64,000 bases of DNA from Cycloclasticus sp. 46_120_T64. Its GTDB lineage: Bacteria > Pseudomonadota > Gammaproteobacteria > Methylococcales > Cycloclasticaceae. Location: contig MAAM01000012.1 of assembly GCA_002162695.1 (NCBI GenBank), positions 49,411 to 113,410 on the forward strand. Direction: 5' to 3'. The notes beneath the pieces are model-generated. The model had not been told where the DNA came from and ran no database searches. It saw nothing but the letters and a program-made list of their open reading frames with translations. How positions within the stretch are numbered: position 1 is the stretch's first letter; every line of letters begins with the position of its first letter. Of the stretch, positions 1 through 8,432 are shown piece after piece. The translations under genes were made by a program, and so were the position numbers.

Positions 1-92
1 CTTTGTGAAGATCCATTTTTAATGATGATCAGTTAACACGCAGGCCGCTAGGCTGCTAATGTATGTTGATGACTTTGACTCGTAGGCAGACC

Positions 93-446
93 ATGAAAAT
101 AACAACACGACTTATATTAGCGGCACTTTTCCTCTCACCGTTCAGCCACGCTGAGGTAAAACTGGGTTCCAAAGAGATTATTTTAGACAATGATCGAGTG
201 GAAGTCGTGCGGGTCACTTACCCCGTTGGTGCGCAGTCGGGGGTGCATACGCACCCGTATCCGTACCGAACCGTTTATTTTGTAAAAGGGGGGCGCTTGC
301 AACTAACCCCCAGCAATAAAAATGAGCCGGTCAAGGTGGTCAATGCCGAAGATGGAATGATTCTATATTTAGCCGGCAGCAGCCATAACGTTAAAAATAT
401 TGGTGACTCTGAAATCATCATGATTGAAACGGAGTTGAAACCTTAG
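93..446 (+). CDS. Secreted cupin-domain protein
   Basis: Small single-domain cupin, about 117 residues from the second in-frame ATG. The track starts 30 bases earlier, but the internal start gives a clean signal peptide (MKITTRLILAALFLSPFSHA), so I prefer 93. Cupin motif 1 is visible as GVHTHPYPYRTVYFVKGG with two metal-type histidines. The usual glutamate of the motif is not present, and motif 2 is GSSHNVKNIG. It probably acts in the periplasm. Substrate is unknown; cupins of this size may be binding proteins or small oxygenases. It stands alone, with no operon partner inside the window. Confidence 0.75.
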   Translation: MKITTRLILAALFLSPFSHAEVKLGSKEIILDNDRVEVVRVTYPVGAQSGVHTHPYPYRTVYFVKGGRLQLTPSNKNEPVKVVNAEDGMILYLAGSSHNVKNIGDSEIIMIETELKP

Positions 447-638
447 TGGTCTTATCAAGGCGGGTGGTTCAGTAAGGGTGAAATAAAACGGTGCAGTAAA
501 AATCAGCAGCGCTTGCGATACGCCTAGCTAATTGTTAGTTTATGCGGGCACTCGAGCTTCATGGATGAAAACAATCATTGAGTATTCATCTGCTGGCGCT
601 AATTCGAGTGCTTAAACGTTTAAATTAAAAGGCTTATC

Positions 639-1520
639 ATGCAAGCAGACTTGCTTACGACGGTTATTTTACCGCTATCACTGTTTATTATTATGTTTGG
701 CATGGGCTTAGCGCTACGCCCGATAGATTTTTCACGGGTATTAAAACAACCGAAAGCGGCGTTTATTGGCTTATCGGCGCAGTTAGTGGCATTACCGCTG
801 ATAGCCTTTTGTTTGGCGCTTGCTTTTGACCTACCGGCAGAACTAGCGGTGGGCTTAATGATTATTTCCTTTGCCCCAGGTGGGGCAACCTCCAATATGT
901 TTACCAACTTGGCAAAAGGCGACGTTGCCTTGTCGATTAGCTTAACGGCTATTGTTAGTTTGCTAACGCCGTTTACCCTGCCGTTGTTAACACTCTTGGC
1001 GATGGATTATTTTATCGGTGCGGCGAATTCATTCGAATTCCCTTTGATAAAAACGATTATTCAATTATTGGTGATCACCGTCATACCCGTGCTGCTGGGG
1101 ATGTTCACCTTAGCTAAGTGGCAGCGGGTAGCGACTAAAATGGAACCCTTTATTCGTGCCTTTTCTGGGCTGTTTTTATTACTCATTATTGTTGCGATCG
1201 TTTTCAAAAATAAAGCACAGATGCTGGAGTTTTTCCTGCAAACCGGGGCTGCAACGCTAAGCCTAAACTTATTGGTATTGGGTTTCGCGTATTCACTGGG
1301 TAAGCTTTTCAAACTATCACGCCCACAATCGGTGTCGATCGCTTACGAAGTAGGCATTCAAAATGGCACCCTAGCGCTGATGGTCGCAGGCACACTCATC
1401 GGCAATAGCACCATGATGATTCCAGCCGCCACCTATAGCATTTTCATGTTCATCAGCGGTTTTGCTTTTGGTGTGTTGTTGAAGAGGGGTCATAAACAGT
1501 CAGCGGCACAGGAAGCTTGA
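639..1520 (+). CDS. Bile acid:sodium symporter family transporter
   Basis: A 293-residue polytopic inner-membrane protein with roughly nine to ten hydrophobic helices. It resembles the SBF/BASS family (PF01758): an N-terminal LRPIDFSRVL-type segment, the FAPGGATSN motif around residue 82, and a second conserved GIQNGTLA stretch near residue 240. Members import organic anions with sodium; bacterial substrates are mostly unknown, so the name describes the family and not a bile-acid role. Monocistronic as far as visible, starting 193 bases after the cupin gene. Confidence 0.85.
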   Translation: MQADLLTTVILPLSLFIIMFGMGLALRPIDFSRVLKQPKAAFIGLSAQLVALPLIAFCLALAFDLPAELAVGLMIISFAPGGATSNMFTNLAKGDVALSISLTAIVSLLTPFTLPLLTLLAMDYFIGAANSFEFPLIKTIIQLLVITVIPVLLGMFTLAKWQRVATKMEPFIRAFSGLFLLLIIVAIVFKNKAQMLEFFLQTGAATLSLNLLVLGFAYSLGKLFKLSRPQSVSIAYEVGIQNGTLALMVAGTLIGNSTMMIPAATYSIFMFISGFAFGVLLKRGHKQSAAQEA

Positions 1521-1670
1521 TATTTAGAGGGCGCTGCTGAAGGGTAGGTGTAGTTTTACCCTAAAACCTAATAAGTCATCAAAGTCTTTAACGTGACGTA
1601 ATTAAATGCGTTGAGTTTATGTATTTTTAGCTAATACATTGAAAGATATATTGTTTTGAAGAGTCAGAAT

Positions 1671-1744
1671 TTTTCTTGCGAAGGGGGTGCGTTATTCTGA
1701 TGTGAAATGATGTGTTGTTGTGATGTTGAATATAATGGTTAGTT
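1671..1744 (+). other. attI-like sequence before the TIR gene
   Basis: This stretch aligns without gaps to the integron attI region at 61922-61988, at a constant offset of 60251. The last 13 bases (gttgaatataatg) are identical, gtgaaat is identical at the same spacing, and about 70 percent of the last 51 positions match by hand count. The integron copy ends at the recombination triplet G/TTAGGC. Here it is followed one base later by GTTAGTT, and then the TIR gene. It may be a decayed attI or a shared promoter (TATAAT at 1731-1736). Confidence 0.5.
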
Positions 1745-1771
1745 GTCCCAAATTACGCGTAGAGGTATTTT

Positions 1772-2725
1772 ATGGAAAAAACAGAAAAAAATCATGAGTA
1801 CGATGTGTGCTTCTCATTTGCCGGTGAGGACAGGGAGTATGTAGAGCAGGTAGCTGATACTGCAAGATCGAAAGGAATACGCGTTTTTTACGATATGTAC
1901 GAAGAGGTGGATCTCTGAGGTAAGGATTTGTATGAACATCTTGACGATGTATACAAAAACTCAGCGAAATACTGTGTCTTATTTTCTTCCGAATATTATT
2001 CACAAAAATTATGGACTAATCACGAAAGAAAGAGCGCTCAAGAAAGAGCCTTTAAAGAAAACTCCGAATACATTTTGCCGGCCAAGTTTGATGATACTCC
2101 TATCCCAGGAATACGTGATACGGTTGGGTATGTAGATCTCAAAAGTAAAACTCCTGAAAATTTAGCAGACATGATTGCTCAAAAGGTAGGACATCTGCCA
2201 AAGAAGGAGTACCTTCCTCCTGAGCCAAACCTTTTGTTCCAAGTGCTAGATGTAGATAATGAAGAAGGCAAAATGGGTGTTTATTCTTTGGTGAATGATT
2301 TCTTAAGAACCGCAAAACGTATGACAGAAGACGAGAAAAAAGCACTTTTTTCTGTTTTCATATATGGATGCGCAGGCGAGCTTCCTGAAAATATACATAT
2401 CAATATAAATCTACTGGCTCGTATTACAGGTTTTTCCCAAAGTAGATTGTTGCGGATTTCTTCTGACATCACCTGTTTACAGTTTGAATCCCACCTAAGA
2501 GAAGATGATGAAAATGGAAGTCGTCTTGGTAAAAAAGAAATGCTCGTTGTTAGTTGGAATAACTTTGATGAATTTCTAGACGATGGAAATGCAACAATTT
2601 TAATTGATACAATTTGTGAACTGGTACAGCATTGTCATTGTGAAGAGCACTCAATAGAAGCTTTATGCAAATTAGATTTTTCATCCTTGTCTGACGTAAC
2701 AGCAGAAGGTTCGTGCCAACACTAA
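1772..2725 (+). pseudogene. TIR-domain protein, interrupted by an in-frame stop
   Basis: Reading from ATG 1772 gives a TIR-domain start (YDVCFSFAGEDREYVEQVA...) and then VDL followed by TGA at 1917-1919. The same frame continues as GKDLYEHLDDVY for about 265 more residues, which the ORF track lists from 1928. From memory the family has Trp at this position (DLWGKDL), so a single TGG to TGA change explains the break. Intact length would be about 317 residues: TIR domain for the first ~150, then an unrecognised C-terminal half. TIR proteins of this type often cleave NAD+ in phage defence. It may be inactive, read through, or restarted internally. The stop codon TAA overlaps a possible attC R'' box. 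Confidence 0.75.
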
Positions 2726-2785
2726 GCGAGCGTCAGGGGCAGCTCTTTATTTTTGTATGAGTTGTTTTCTTTTAATGCGTTAGCT
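2720..2785 (+). other. Possible degenerate attC site after the TIR gene
   Basis: CACTAAG at 2720-2726 overlaps the TIR stop codon, and GTTAGCT lies at 2779-2785, 66 bases end to end, which is a normal attC size. The left box is roughly complementary to the GTTAGTT in front of the gene, with mismatches. The inner arms pair only weakly (GCAGCTC with GAGTTGT). Most of this span also matches a dispersed repeat copy (2735-2782), which is a competing explanation. Confidence 0.3.
2735..2782 (+). repeat. REP-like dispersed repeat, copy 1
   Basis: Shares the pattern CTTTATTTTTG...GTTNTTTTNTTTTGATGCGGTA with copies at 4030-4078 and 18450-18499. Copy 3 lies just upstream of a REP-associated transposase remnant, so these are probably REP-type ends. 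Located directly after the TIR gene. Confidence 0.5.
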
Positions 2786-2826
2786 TTCTGTGGTGAAATA
2801 AATAGATATAAACATTGGATAATTGA

Positions 2827-4020
2827 ATGTCGTTAGAAAACTTGTCTTTAGGAACCCCTTTTTCTAGTACTGCTAAACGTGTATTGCTTTGTGGTGGCGG
2901 TGAGTTAGGTAAAGAAGTGGCCATTGAACTGAAGCGCTTGGGCGTTGAAGTGATCGTGTTGGACCGTTATGACAATACGCCAGCCATGCAAATAGCTGAC
3001 CGCAGCTATGTGGTGTCTATGCTTGACGGTGCGGCGCTGCGCAAGATTATTGAAAAAGAACAACCGGACTTAATTGTTCCTGAAATTGAAGCCATCGCAA
3101 CAGATACCTTAATTGCGCTAGAAAATGAAGGCTTTACGGTTATTCCATCGGCTAAAGCGGCGCATTTAACGATGAACCGTGAGGGAATTCGACGATTAGC
3201 CGGCGAAGAGCTGGCGATTGCCACCTCAAATTATCAATTCGCCAGCACTGAGGCTGAATACCAACAAGCAGTAGCTGCAATTGGCTTCCCTTGTGTGATT
3301 AAACCTATTATGAGCTCATCTGGCAAAGGGCAAAGTGTCTTAAAAACAGCGGCTGATGTTGCGCCGGCTTGGCTTTATGCGCAAGAAGGTGGCCGTGCGG
3401 GTGCCGGTAAAGTCATCGTTGAAGGTTTTGTTGATTTTGATTATGAAATTACGCTGTTAACTATTCGCCATAGCGGCGGCACTAGCTTTTGTGAGGCGAT
3501 AGGCCATGTTCAAAAAAATGGTGATTACCAACAAAGCTGGCAACCACAAGCCATGAGTACGGAGGCATTGGCTAAATCTAAAGAAATAGCCGAGAAGGTC
3601 ACTAGTGCCTTAGGTGGCTTTGGTTTATTCGGTGTTGAGCTATTTATTAAAGGGGATGAGGTTTACTTTAGTGAAGTATCACCTAGGCCACACGATACCG
3701 GCATGGTGACGATGATCTCGCAAGATTTAAGTGAGTTTGCCCTGCACGCCAGAGCTATCTTAGGCTTGCCGATTCCTAATATCCATTTTCATGGGCCATC
3801 GGCGTCTAGCGTTATTTTGGTGACGGGAGAGTCCGATAAAGTGCAGTTTAGTAATTTAGCGCAGGCGTTAAGTGAGCCAAATACCGATTTACGTTTATTT
3901 GGGAAACCCGAAGTATCAGGCACTCGGCGTATGGGTGTGACGCTAGCCAGAGCTGACACTGTTGAGCAAGCGGTGCAAAAAGCTATTCGGGTATCGAAAG
4001 CGGTGGCCGTTGAGTTATAA
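2827..4020 (+). CDS. purT: Formate-dependent phosphoribosylglycinamide formyltransferase PurT
   Basis: A 397-residue ATP-grasp enzyme that makes formyl-GAR from GAR, formate and ATP in purine synthesis, bypassing folate. The N-terminal nucleotide-binding fold shows [14 protein letters not shown] (residues 22-35) and the ATP-grasp domain shows [12 protein letters not shown] (about 159-170). The metal-binding [10 protein letters not shown] motif lies near residue 285. Length and ends match the family. It appears monocistronic, and the last 23 codons are duplicated downstream at 8237-8305. purB also lies in this window, but far away. Confidence 0.95.
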   Translation: MSLENLSLGTPFSSTAKRVLLCGGGELGKEVAIELKRLGVEVIVLDRYDNTPAMQIADRSYVVSMLDGAALRKIIEKEQPDLIVPEIEAIATDTLIALENEGFTVIPSAKAAHLTMNREGIRRLAGEELAIATSNYQFASTEAEYQQAVAAIGFPCVIKPIMSSSGKGQSVLKTAADVAPAWLYAQEGGRAGAGKVIVEGFVDFDYEITLLTIRHSGGTSFCEAIGHVQKNGDYQQSWQPQAMSTEALAKSKEIAEKVTSALGGFGLFGVELFIKGDEVYFSEVSPRPHDTGMVTMISQDLSEFALHARAILGLPIPNIHFHGPSASSVILVTGESDKVQFSNLAQALSEPNTDLRLFGKPEVSGTRRMGVTLARADTVEQAVQKAIRVSKAVAVEL

Positions 4021-4029
4021 CAATAAACT

Positions 4030-4078
4030 CGGGGACTGGCCTTTATTCTTGATGCGGTTGTTTTCTTTTGATGCGGTA
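4030..4078 (+). repeat. REP-like dispersed repeat, copy 2
   Basis: Follows purT by 10 bases. It contains CTTTATTCTTGATGCGG and then TTGTTTTCTTTTGATGCGGTA, matching copies at 2735 and 18450. No T-run hairpin typical of a terminator is obvious. Confidence 0.5.
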
Positions 4079-4219
4079 AAAGAGCGGATCGCCGTTTTTA
4101 CTCCTTATTCTATAGCGAAAATTAACATCATTAGCTTAGAGCCCGTGGAGAGTCGATTGGGCTTGATCTATTTTCAGGTACAATTGGCTATTCCGAGTCA
4201 TGTATATAGTTGAATTTTT

Positions 4220-4834
4220 GTGTATAAAAAAAGTAAGCAATTTAGCTTAGCGTTTACCTTAGTTTTTGTGATGACGGGCTGTAGTTTTTTATCGGTTTTT
4301 AAACCGGCAGAAGTAATCAATGAACCTCTTATTTGCCCAGAAGCTAAGACGATAGAAAAAGTCATCGAAAAGATTGTTAGAGTGACGGTACCCGCGAAAA
4401 CGGGAGGGAAGTTAGACCTAGCTATCATCGGTGAGGTTGAAACAGTTCAGGTGGAACCATCAAGGCTACGTTACGCTGCGCGGATTGATACCGGTGCCGA
4501 ATCTTCATCTATTCATGCTGAAAATATTCAATTGCTTGAACGTGATGGAGAGAGGTTTGTTGTTTTTTCTTTAAGAGACCCAGCGACTGATGGATTGGTT
4601 AATTTAGAGCGGAAATTTCAGCGCAGAGTGATCATAAAGCAAAAAGTGGGCAAACCTGAACGTCGTTATGTTGTAAAACTTTGGTTAACCTTGGGGAAGG
4701 TCAAAGAGCTTGTGGAGGTCACATTAACCAACCGGTCTGACTTTAAATATAAATTATTGATCGGTCGTAATTTGTTAATTGATACCGCTATTGTCGATGT
4801 TAGCCGTAAGAATACACTCAAGCCGCTTAAGTAA
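4220..4834 (+). CDS. RimB-like retropepsin-fold protease, lipoprotein
   Basis: A 204-residue protein starting with GTG, with a lipobox (FVMTGC) giving a lipidated Cys near residue 20. The body is the family named ATP-dependent zinc protease (PF05618), related to RimB and to retropepsin-like aspartic proteases. The characteristic ARIDTGAESSSIHAE holds the DTGA catalytic-type motif near residue 91. It is first in a tight three-gene operon: the next gene starts at the base after its stop. Together with an ATP-grasp ligase this suggests making and cutting an amide- or peptide-linked modification, probably in the cell envelope. That role is inferred from the conserved gene set; no substrate is known. 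Confidence 0.85.
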   Translation: MYKKSKQFSLAFTLVFVMTGCSFLSVFKPAEVINEPLICPEAKTIEKVIEKIVRVTVPAKTGGKLDLAIIGEVETVQVEPSRLRYAARIDTGAESSSIHAENIQLLERDGERFVVFSLRDPATDGLVNLERKFQRRVIIKQKVGKPERRYVVKLWLTLGKVKELVEVTLTNRSDFKYKLLIGRNLLIDTAIVDVSRKNTLKPLK

Positions 4835-6361
4835 ATGAGGGTCTCTCCGCAATTACAAATTATTTTAGTGGCTGGGGTGATTATCACCTTAGGTTTAGGC
4901 TTGACGCTGTATAAAAAATTCGAGCTTGGTTTTCCTTTAACACCGGGACAACAGCAAGTCGTTTGGACGATTGAGTCAAAAATCAGTTTTAAACCTGTGG
5001 GTGGCCCTCTTGAAATAGCCATGGTCTTGCCTAAGCCGCAGGCCGGTTGGAATATATTAGATGATCATTTTGCTTCATCGGGTTTTGATTTTTTAATTCA
5101 CGATGTAGAGGGACAGCGGCAGGCTAGATGGCTGCGTGAATCGTTGGATCGAAAAACGACTCTTTACTATAAACTAGAAGTATACCGAGCAAGTGCTTTT
5201 GATTTGGATAATAGCCCGCTGCCTAAGGTCTTAGCGCCAGAGTTAACCGCTGATCGTTTAGCGGCAATGGAGTCGGTAATATCCTTACTTAAACAATATT
5301 TGCATGATCCGCTGGTGTTTACTAAAGAACTCCTCGGGTTATTATTACAAGGTGATAATCAGGACCTTGCTTTTCTACTGGCTAGGCAAGAAGACCGGCC
5401 ATTGGATATGATTATGGATATCCTGGCGCTTGCCGATATTCCATATCAAGCGGTTAAAGGGATATTTTTAGAAGATGGTCGGCGCCGGCAAACCTTAGAT
5501 ACCTTAATAGAAATACATGATGGTGAACGCTGGCATACATTCAACCCTCTTTCGGCAGAACAGGGTTTGCCAGAAAACTTTTTTGTTTGGCAGCGCGGTA
5601 CAAAATCAATACTTAATGTGATGGGGGGTGAGCGGTCAAGCTTAGAATTTGCCATTGTTAAGAATAAGCTGCCGATTAAAACCGTGTTATTTATGGAGCA
5701 GCATCTAGAAGAACAATTGTTATTAGATTTCTCTATTTATTCGCTTCCAGTGGAGCAACAAGGGGTTTTTAAAGGCCTACTGTTGATCCCTGTGGGTGCA
5801 TTAGTGGTTGTTTTGTTACGTGTGTTAGTGGGTATTCGCACCGCAGGCACCTTTATGCCGATATTGATTGCACTGGCCTTTATTCAAACAACGTTGCTTG
5901 CAGGGCTCTTCGTATTTTTAATAGTGGTCGGGATGGGTTTATGGATTCGTTTCTATCTGAGTTTTCTTAATTTACTGCTGGTTGCGCGAATAACGGCGGT
6001 GGTTATTTTGGTGATTTTGTTGATGGCGGCACTGAGTATTGTCAGTTACAAACTGGGTTTTGAACAATTACTGACGGTGACCTTTTTACCCACCATTATC
6101 CTGGCTTGGACGATTGAAAGAATGTCTATTTTATGGGAAGAAGAAGGCGGCCACGAAGTGCTCATTCAAGGCAGTGGTAGCTTGTTTGCTGCAACGCTTG
6201 CTTACTTATTGATGTCAGTTGAGCTGATTAAGCACCTGACCTTTAATTTTCCAGAATTGATGATTTGTTTATTAGGTATTGTTTTGTTACTTGGGCGATA
6301 CACGGGGTACCGTTTAGTTGAACTATACCGGTTTCGTGATTTAGGCAAGTTAGACGAATGA
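4835..6361 (+). CDS. Inactive transglutaminase-like domain fused to seven TM helices
   Basis: 508 residues. One N-terminal membrane anchor (about 8-27) is followed by an extracytoplasmic region to about residue 305 that resembles a transglutaminase fold without an obvious catalytic Cys-His-Asp set. A block of about seven hydrophobic helices runs from 312 to 500. This matches the Transglut_i_TM plus 7TM_transglut architecture known from amidoligase gene clusters. It overlaps the next gene by four bases (ATGA), indicating translational coupling. It probably acts as membrane scaffold or transporter for the product of the neighbouring ATP-grasp ligase. Biochemical role unknown. Confidence 0.85.
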   Translation: MRVSPQLQIILVAGVIITLGLGLTLYKKFELGFPLTPGQQQVVWTIESKISFKPVGGPLEIAMVLPKPQAGWNILDDHFASSGFDFLIHDVEGQRQARWLRESLDRKTTLYYKLEVYRASAFDLDNSPLPKVLAPELTADRLAAMESVISLLKQYLHDPLVFTKELLGLLLQGDNQDLAFLLARQEDRPLDMIMDILALADIPYQAVKGIFLEDGRRRQTLDTLIEIHDGERWHTFNPLSAEQGLPENFFVWQRGTKSILNVMGGERSSLEFAIVKNKLPIKTVLFMEQHLEEQLLLDFSIYSLPVEQQGVFKGLLLIPVGALVVVLLRVLVGIRTAGTFMPILIALAFIQTTLLAGLFVFLIVVGMGLWIRFYLSFLNLLLVARITAVVILVILLMAALSIVSYKLGFEQLLTVTFLPTIILAWTIERMSILWEEEGGHEVLIQGSGSLFAATLAYLLMSVELIKHLTFNFPELMICLLGIVLLLGRYTGYRLVELYRFRDLGKLDE

Positions 6362-7311
6362 AGTGGGCGACGCCTAGTCAGTTAAGAAAACAAGGCATTC
6401 TCGGTATGAATAGCCGTAATATCGATTATATTGGCCGAAGTAATGAGCGGCGGCTTTATCCATTAGTTGATAATAAATTAAAAACTAAAAATGCGGCGAT
6501 TAAGATGGGCATGTCAGTTCCCAAATTGATTGGTGTAGTTGAAATTCAACACGAAATTCAAAACCTTGAACGGCTACTGGATGGTATTAAACAGTTTGTT
6601 ATTAAACCTGCGCAGGGCAGTGGTGGCCGAGGTATTTTGGTTATTAAGGATCGGCGTGGTGATGATTTTATCAAAACCAGCGGGGAGCTTGTCAGCTTTC
6701 GAGATATTCGGCGGCATACCTCTAATATTTTGAGTGGTTTGTATAGCTTAGGGGGGCGAGTCGATGTGGCCATGATCGAAGATATGATCGACTTTGATCC
6801 GATGCTGAGTAAGTACAGCTACGAAGGAGTGCCCGATATTAGGGTTATTATTTATCATGGTTACCCCGTCATGGCTATGATGCGGTGCTCAACCCATGCG
6901 TCTGATGGTAAGGCGAATTTGCATCAGGGGGCTGTTGGTGTGGGTATTGATATTTTGAGTGGATGCAGTCTTTACGCTGTTCAAAATGGCAATAAAATAA
7001 GCCAACACCCAGACACACATCATTCTTTTGATGAACTAAAACTGCCGCACTGGGATGAAATATTAAGGCTGGCTGCTTCTTGTTACGAAATGACCGATCT
7101 CGGTTATTTTGGCGCGGATATTGTCTTAGATGAAAAAAATGGCCCAGTCGTTTTAGAGCTTAATGCTCGGCCTGGCTTGGCGATTCAAATGGCTAATCAA
7201 GCCGGTTTAAAAAAATGTTTAAAAACCATTGATAACATGAAGTTGATCAAACAGCCTTTAAATAAAAGAATTCAACTGGCTCAGCAGTTATTTGCTGCGC
7301 AACAGCGATAG
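6358..7311 (+). CDS. Alpha-L-glutamate ligase-like ATP-grasp protein
   Basis: 317 residues of the RimK-related ATP-grasp class (ATPgrasp_ST type). It has the glycine-rich ATP loop KPAQGSGGRGILVI (about 82-95), and the metal and nucleotide site DIVLDEKNGPVVLELNARPG near 260-280. Such enzymes join an amino acid to a carboxylate through an acyl-phosphate. Third gene of the protease/7TM/ligase operon, coupled by a 4-base overlap. The operon type recurs in gammaproteobacteria, but its product is not known to me. No further gene is clearly co-transcribed. Confidence 0.85.
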   Translation: MKWATPSQLRKQGILGMNSRNIDYIGRSNERRLYPLVDNKLKTKNAAIKMGMSVPKLIGVVEIQHEIQNLERLLDGIKQFVIKPAQGSGGRGILVIKDRRGDDFIKTSGELVSFRDIRRHTSNILSGLYSLGGRVDVAMIEDMIDFDPMLSKYSYEGVPDIRVIIYHGYPVMAMMRCSTHASDGKANLHQGAVGVGIDILSGCSLYAVQNGNKISQHPDTHHSFDELKLPHWDEILRLAASCYEMTDLGYFGADIVLDEKNGPVVLELNARPGLAIQMANQAGLKKCLKTIDNMKLIKQPLNKRIQLAQQLFAAQQR

Positions 7312-7842
7312 AAAAAAGTAACTGCTTGAACCCAGCATAATACAAACTAGCGTCAAGTGTGTTGGGGGAAATTCAAGCTGTCGCTGCTTTCTTTTGCTAC
7401 ATATTCCTCGATGTATTTCTTTTCGAAGTTAGCGGTATTTAATATTTCTTGGCAGCAAAATAAAAACAAAGAAAAACGCATCGATAGTTATATTGCATCT
7501 AAGAGGGGCTTAACTAAATCAGGCATGAATAAGCATAAAATCAATCATGCTGAGCTATCTAGCCTAGCCATGCAGACAACTAAAAATATCACAAAATTTC
7601 AAGGCGGCGCGCTAAAAGACGAGCGTGTTTTACTTAAAGCGTTATGTGCCTAAGAGTTAATTGCAGATAAGCCAAGACAAGAGTTGCGCAAACAAATCAG
7701 GACCTGAATTGGATCTGACAGTAAAATGGCATCAACCAGATCATCTATATATGAAACAAGTTTGAAATCGCTCCTTAATGACGTCATGTCATTAATTGAA
7801 GTTTATTGTTTGAATAAATACCAATCACTTTATGGAATTACT
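7312..7842. other. 531-bp stretch with no well-supported gene
   Basis: Holds a palindromic repeat (7324-7378) and an open frame at 7357-7653 (98 codons, GTG start lying inside the repeat). I recognise no family in that frame, and its start and context make it doubtful; it may be a remnant. A GTCAGATCCAATTCAGGTCC-type sequence on the minus strand near 7690-7720 resembles REP/transposon end debris. Confidence 0.5.
7324..7378. repeat. Palindromic repeat, copy A (imperfect)
   Basis: Outer arms GCTTGAA and TTCAAGC bracket a core AAACTAGCGTCAAGTGTGTT followed by GGGGGAA. The core is shared with copy B at 8168-8212. Inner pairing is interrupted. The two copies lie about 0.85 kb apart and flank the DUF6172 gene. 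Confidence 0.65.
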
Positions 7843-8136
7843 ATGAAAAAAACGTTTGATTTAACCCAGCAAAAGCTCCCGATGCCAAGGGCTATTGAAG
7901 CCATTAAGTATGAAGTTAAAAAATATCTAAAAAGAGAGCGTAATAAGCTTCTACCTGAAGGTGTTGATTTTTGGGATTTTGATTGTCGGTTCGGTGTTGA
8001 TGAGGCCAGTAGTGAAGTTATTCATATATCTGCCATTAATAAATGTATTTCTGAGGCAGAAGTAAAAGAGCTTGAATCTTTTTATTTGGAAATTTTGGCC
8101 AAATCGGGACACCGGACTAAAAAGCCAGTTGAGTAG
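7843..8136 (+). CDS. DUF6172 family protein
   Basis: 97 residues starting MKKTFDLTQQK. The track extends 39 codons further upstream, but family members as I recall them begin at this Met. Visible conserved features are VKKYLKRERNKLLPEG, FWDFDCRFG and a C-terminal LAKSGHRTKKP. Small basic cytosolic protein of unknown function, common in proteobacteria. It sits between two copies of a palindromic repeat and inside the segment bracketed by the two purT 3' ends. Confidence 0.75.
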   Translation: MKKTFDLTQQKLPMPRAIEAIKYEVKKYLKRERNKLLPEGVDFWDFDCRFGVDEASSEVIHISAINKCISEAEVKELESFYLEILAKSGHRTKKPVE

Positions 8137-8167
8137 TTCAGGGCGAAGATAAAGCAAGGCTAGGGTT

Positions 8168-8212
8168 GAAGTTCCCCCAATAAACTAGCGTCCAGTTTGT
8201 TGGGGGAACTTC
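8168..8212. repeat. Palindromic repeat, copy B (near-perfect hairpin)
   Basis: Arms of 19 bases (8168-8186 and 8194-8212) pair at 18 positions plus one G-T, with loop agcgtcc. The GGGGGAA/TTCCCCC core matches copy A. It lies 32 bases after the DUF6172 stop, so it could act as a transcription barrier, but there is no T-run. It ends 24 bases before the purT 3' fragment. Confidence 0.8.
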
Positions 8213-8236
8213 AGCCTGACCCGGATTTCTTCATGA

Positions 8237-8305
8237 GCTGAAACTGCCGAACAAGCGGTGGAAAAAGCTATTAGAGTATCGAAAGTGGTTACCATCGAAC
8301 TATAA
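8237..8305 (+). pseudogene. Duplicated 3' end of purT (last 22 codons plus stop)
   Basis: Translates as AETAEQAVEKAIRVSKVVTIEL then TAA, against [22 protein letters not shown] in the real purT. By hand count 55 of 69 bases are identical. Most differences are synonymous or conservative, as if this copy came from a purT that was still under selection. Similarity stops sharply at both sides. The copy has no start or domain and cannot be functional. It marks a boundary about 4.3 kb downstream of the intact gene end. Confidence 0.85.
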
Positions 8306-8432
8306 CAGCTGTTATTAGTGTGAGTAATGAAGGAATTACTCACGTTTTTTCTCAGCAAAATATATATTCAGTAAATCAAGCTTCTTTTCTGAAAAACTAG
8401 TATAGACTTCGCTATTCGAGTCATTTAATTTT

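Noticed and set aside
1917-1919. TGA in the TIR gene read as selenocysteine or other recoding
   Set aside because: No SECIS-like hairpin was seen and the family has Trp at this place, so a nonsense mutation is simpler.
7357-7653. 98-codon ORF after the ATP-grasp gene
   Set aside because: GTG start lies inside a palindromic repeat, no recognisable family; mentioned only as part of the 7312-7842 stretch.
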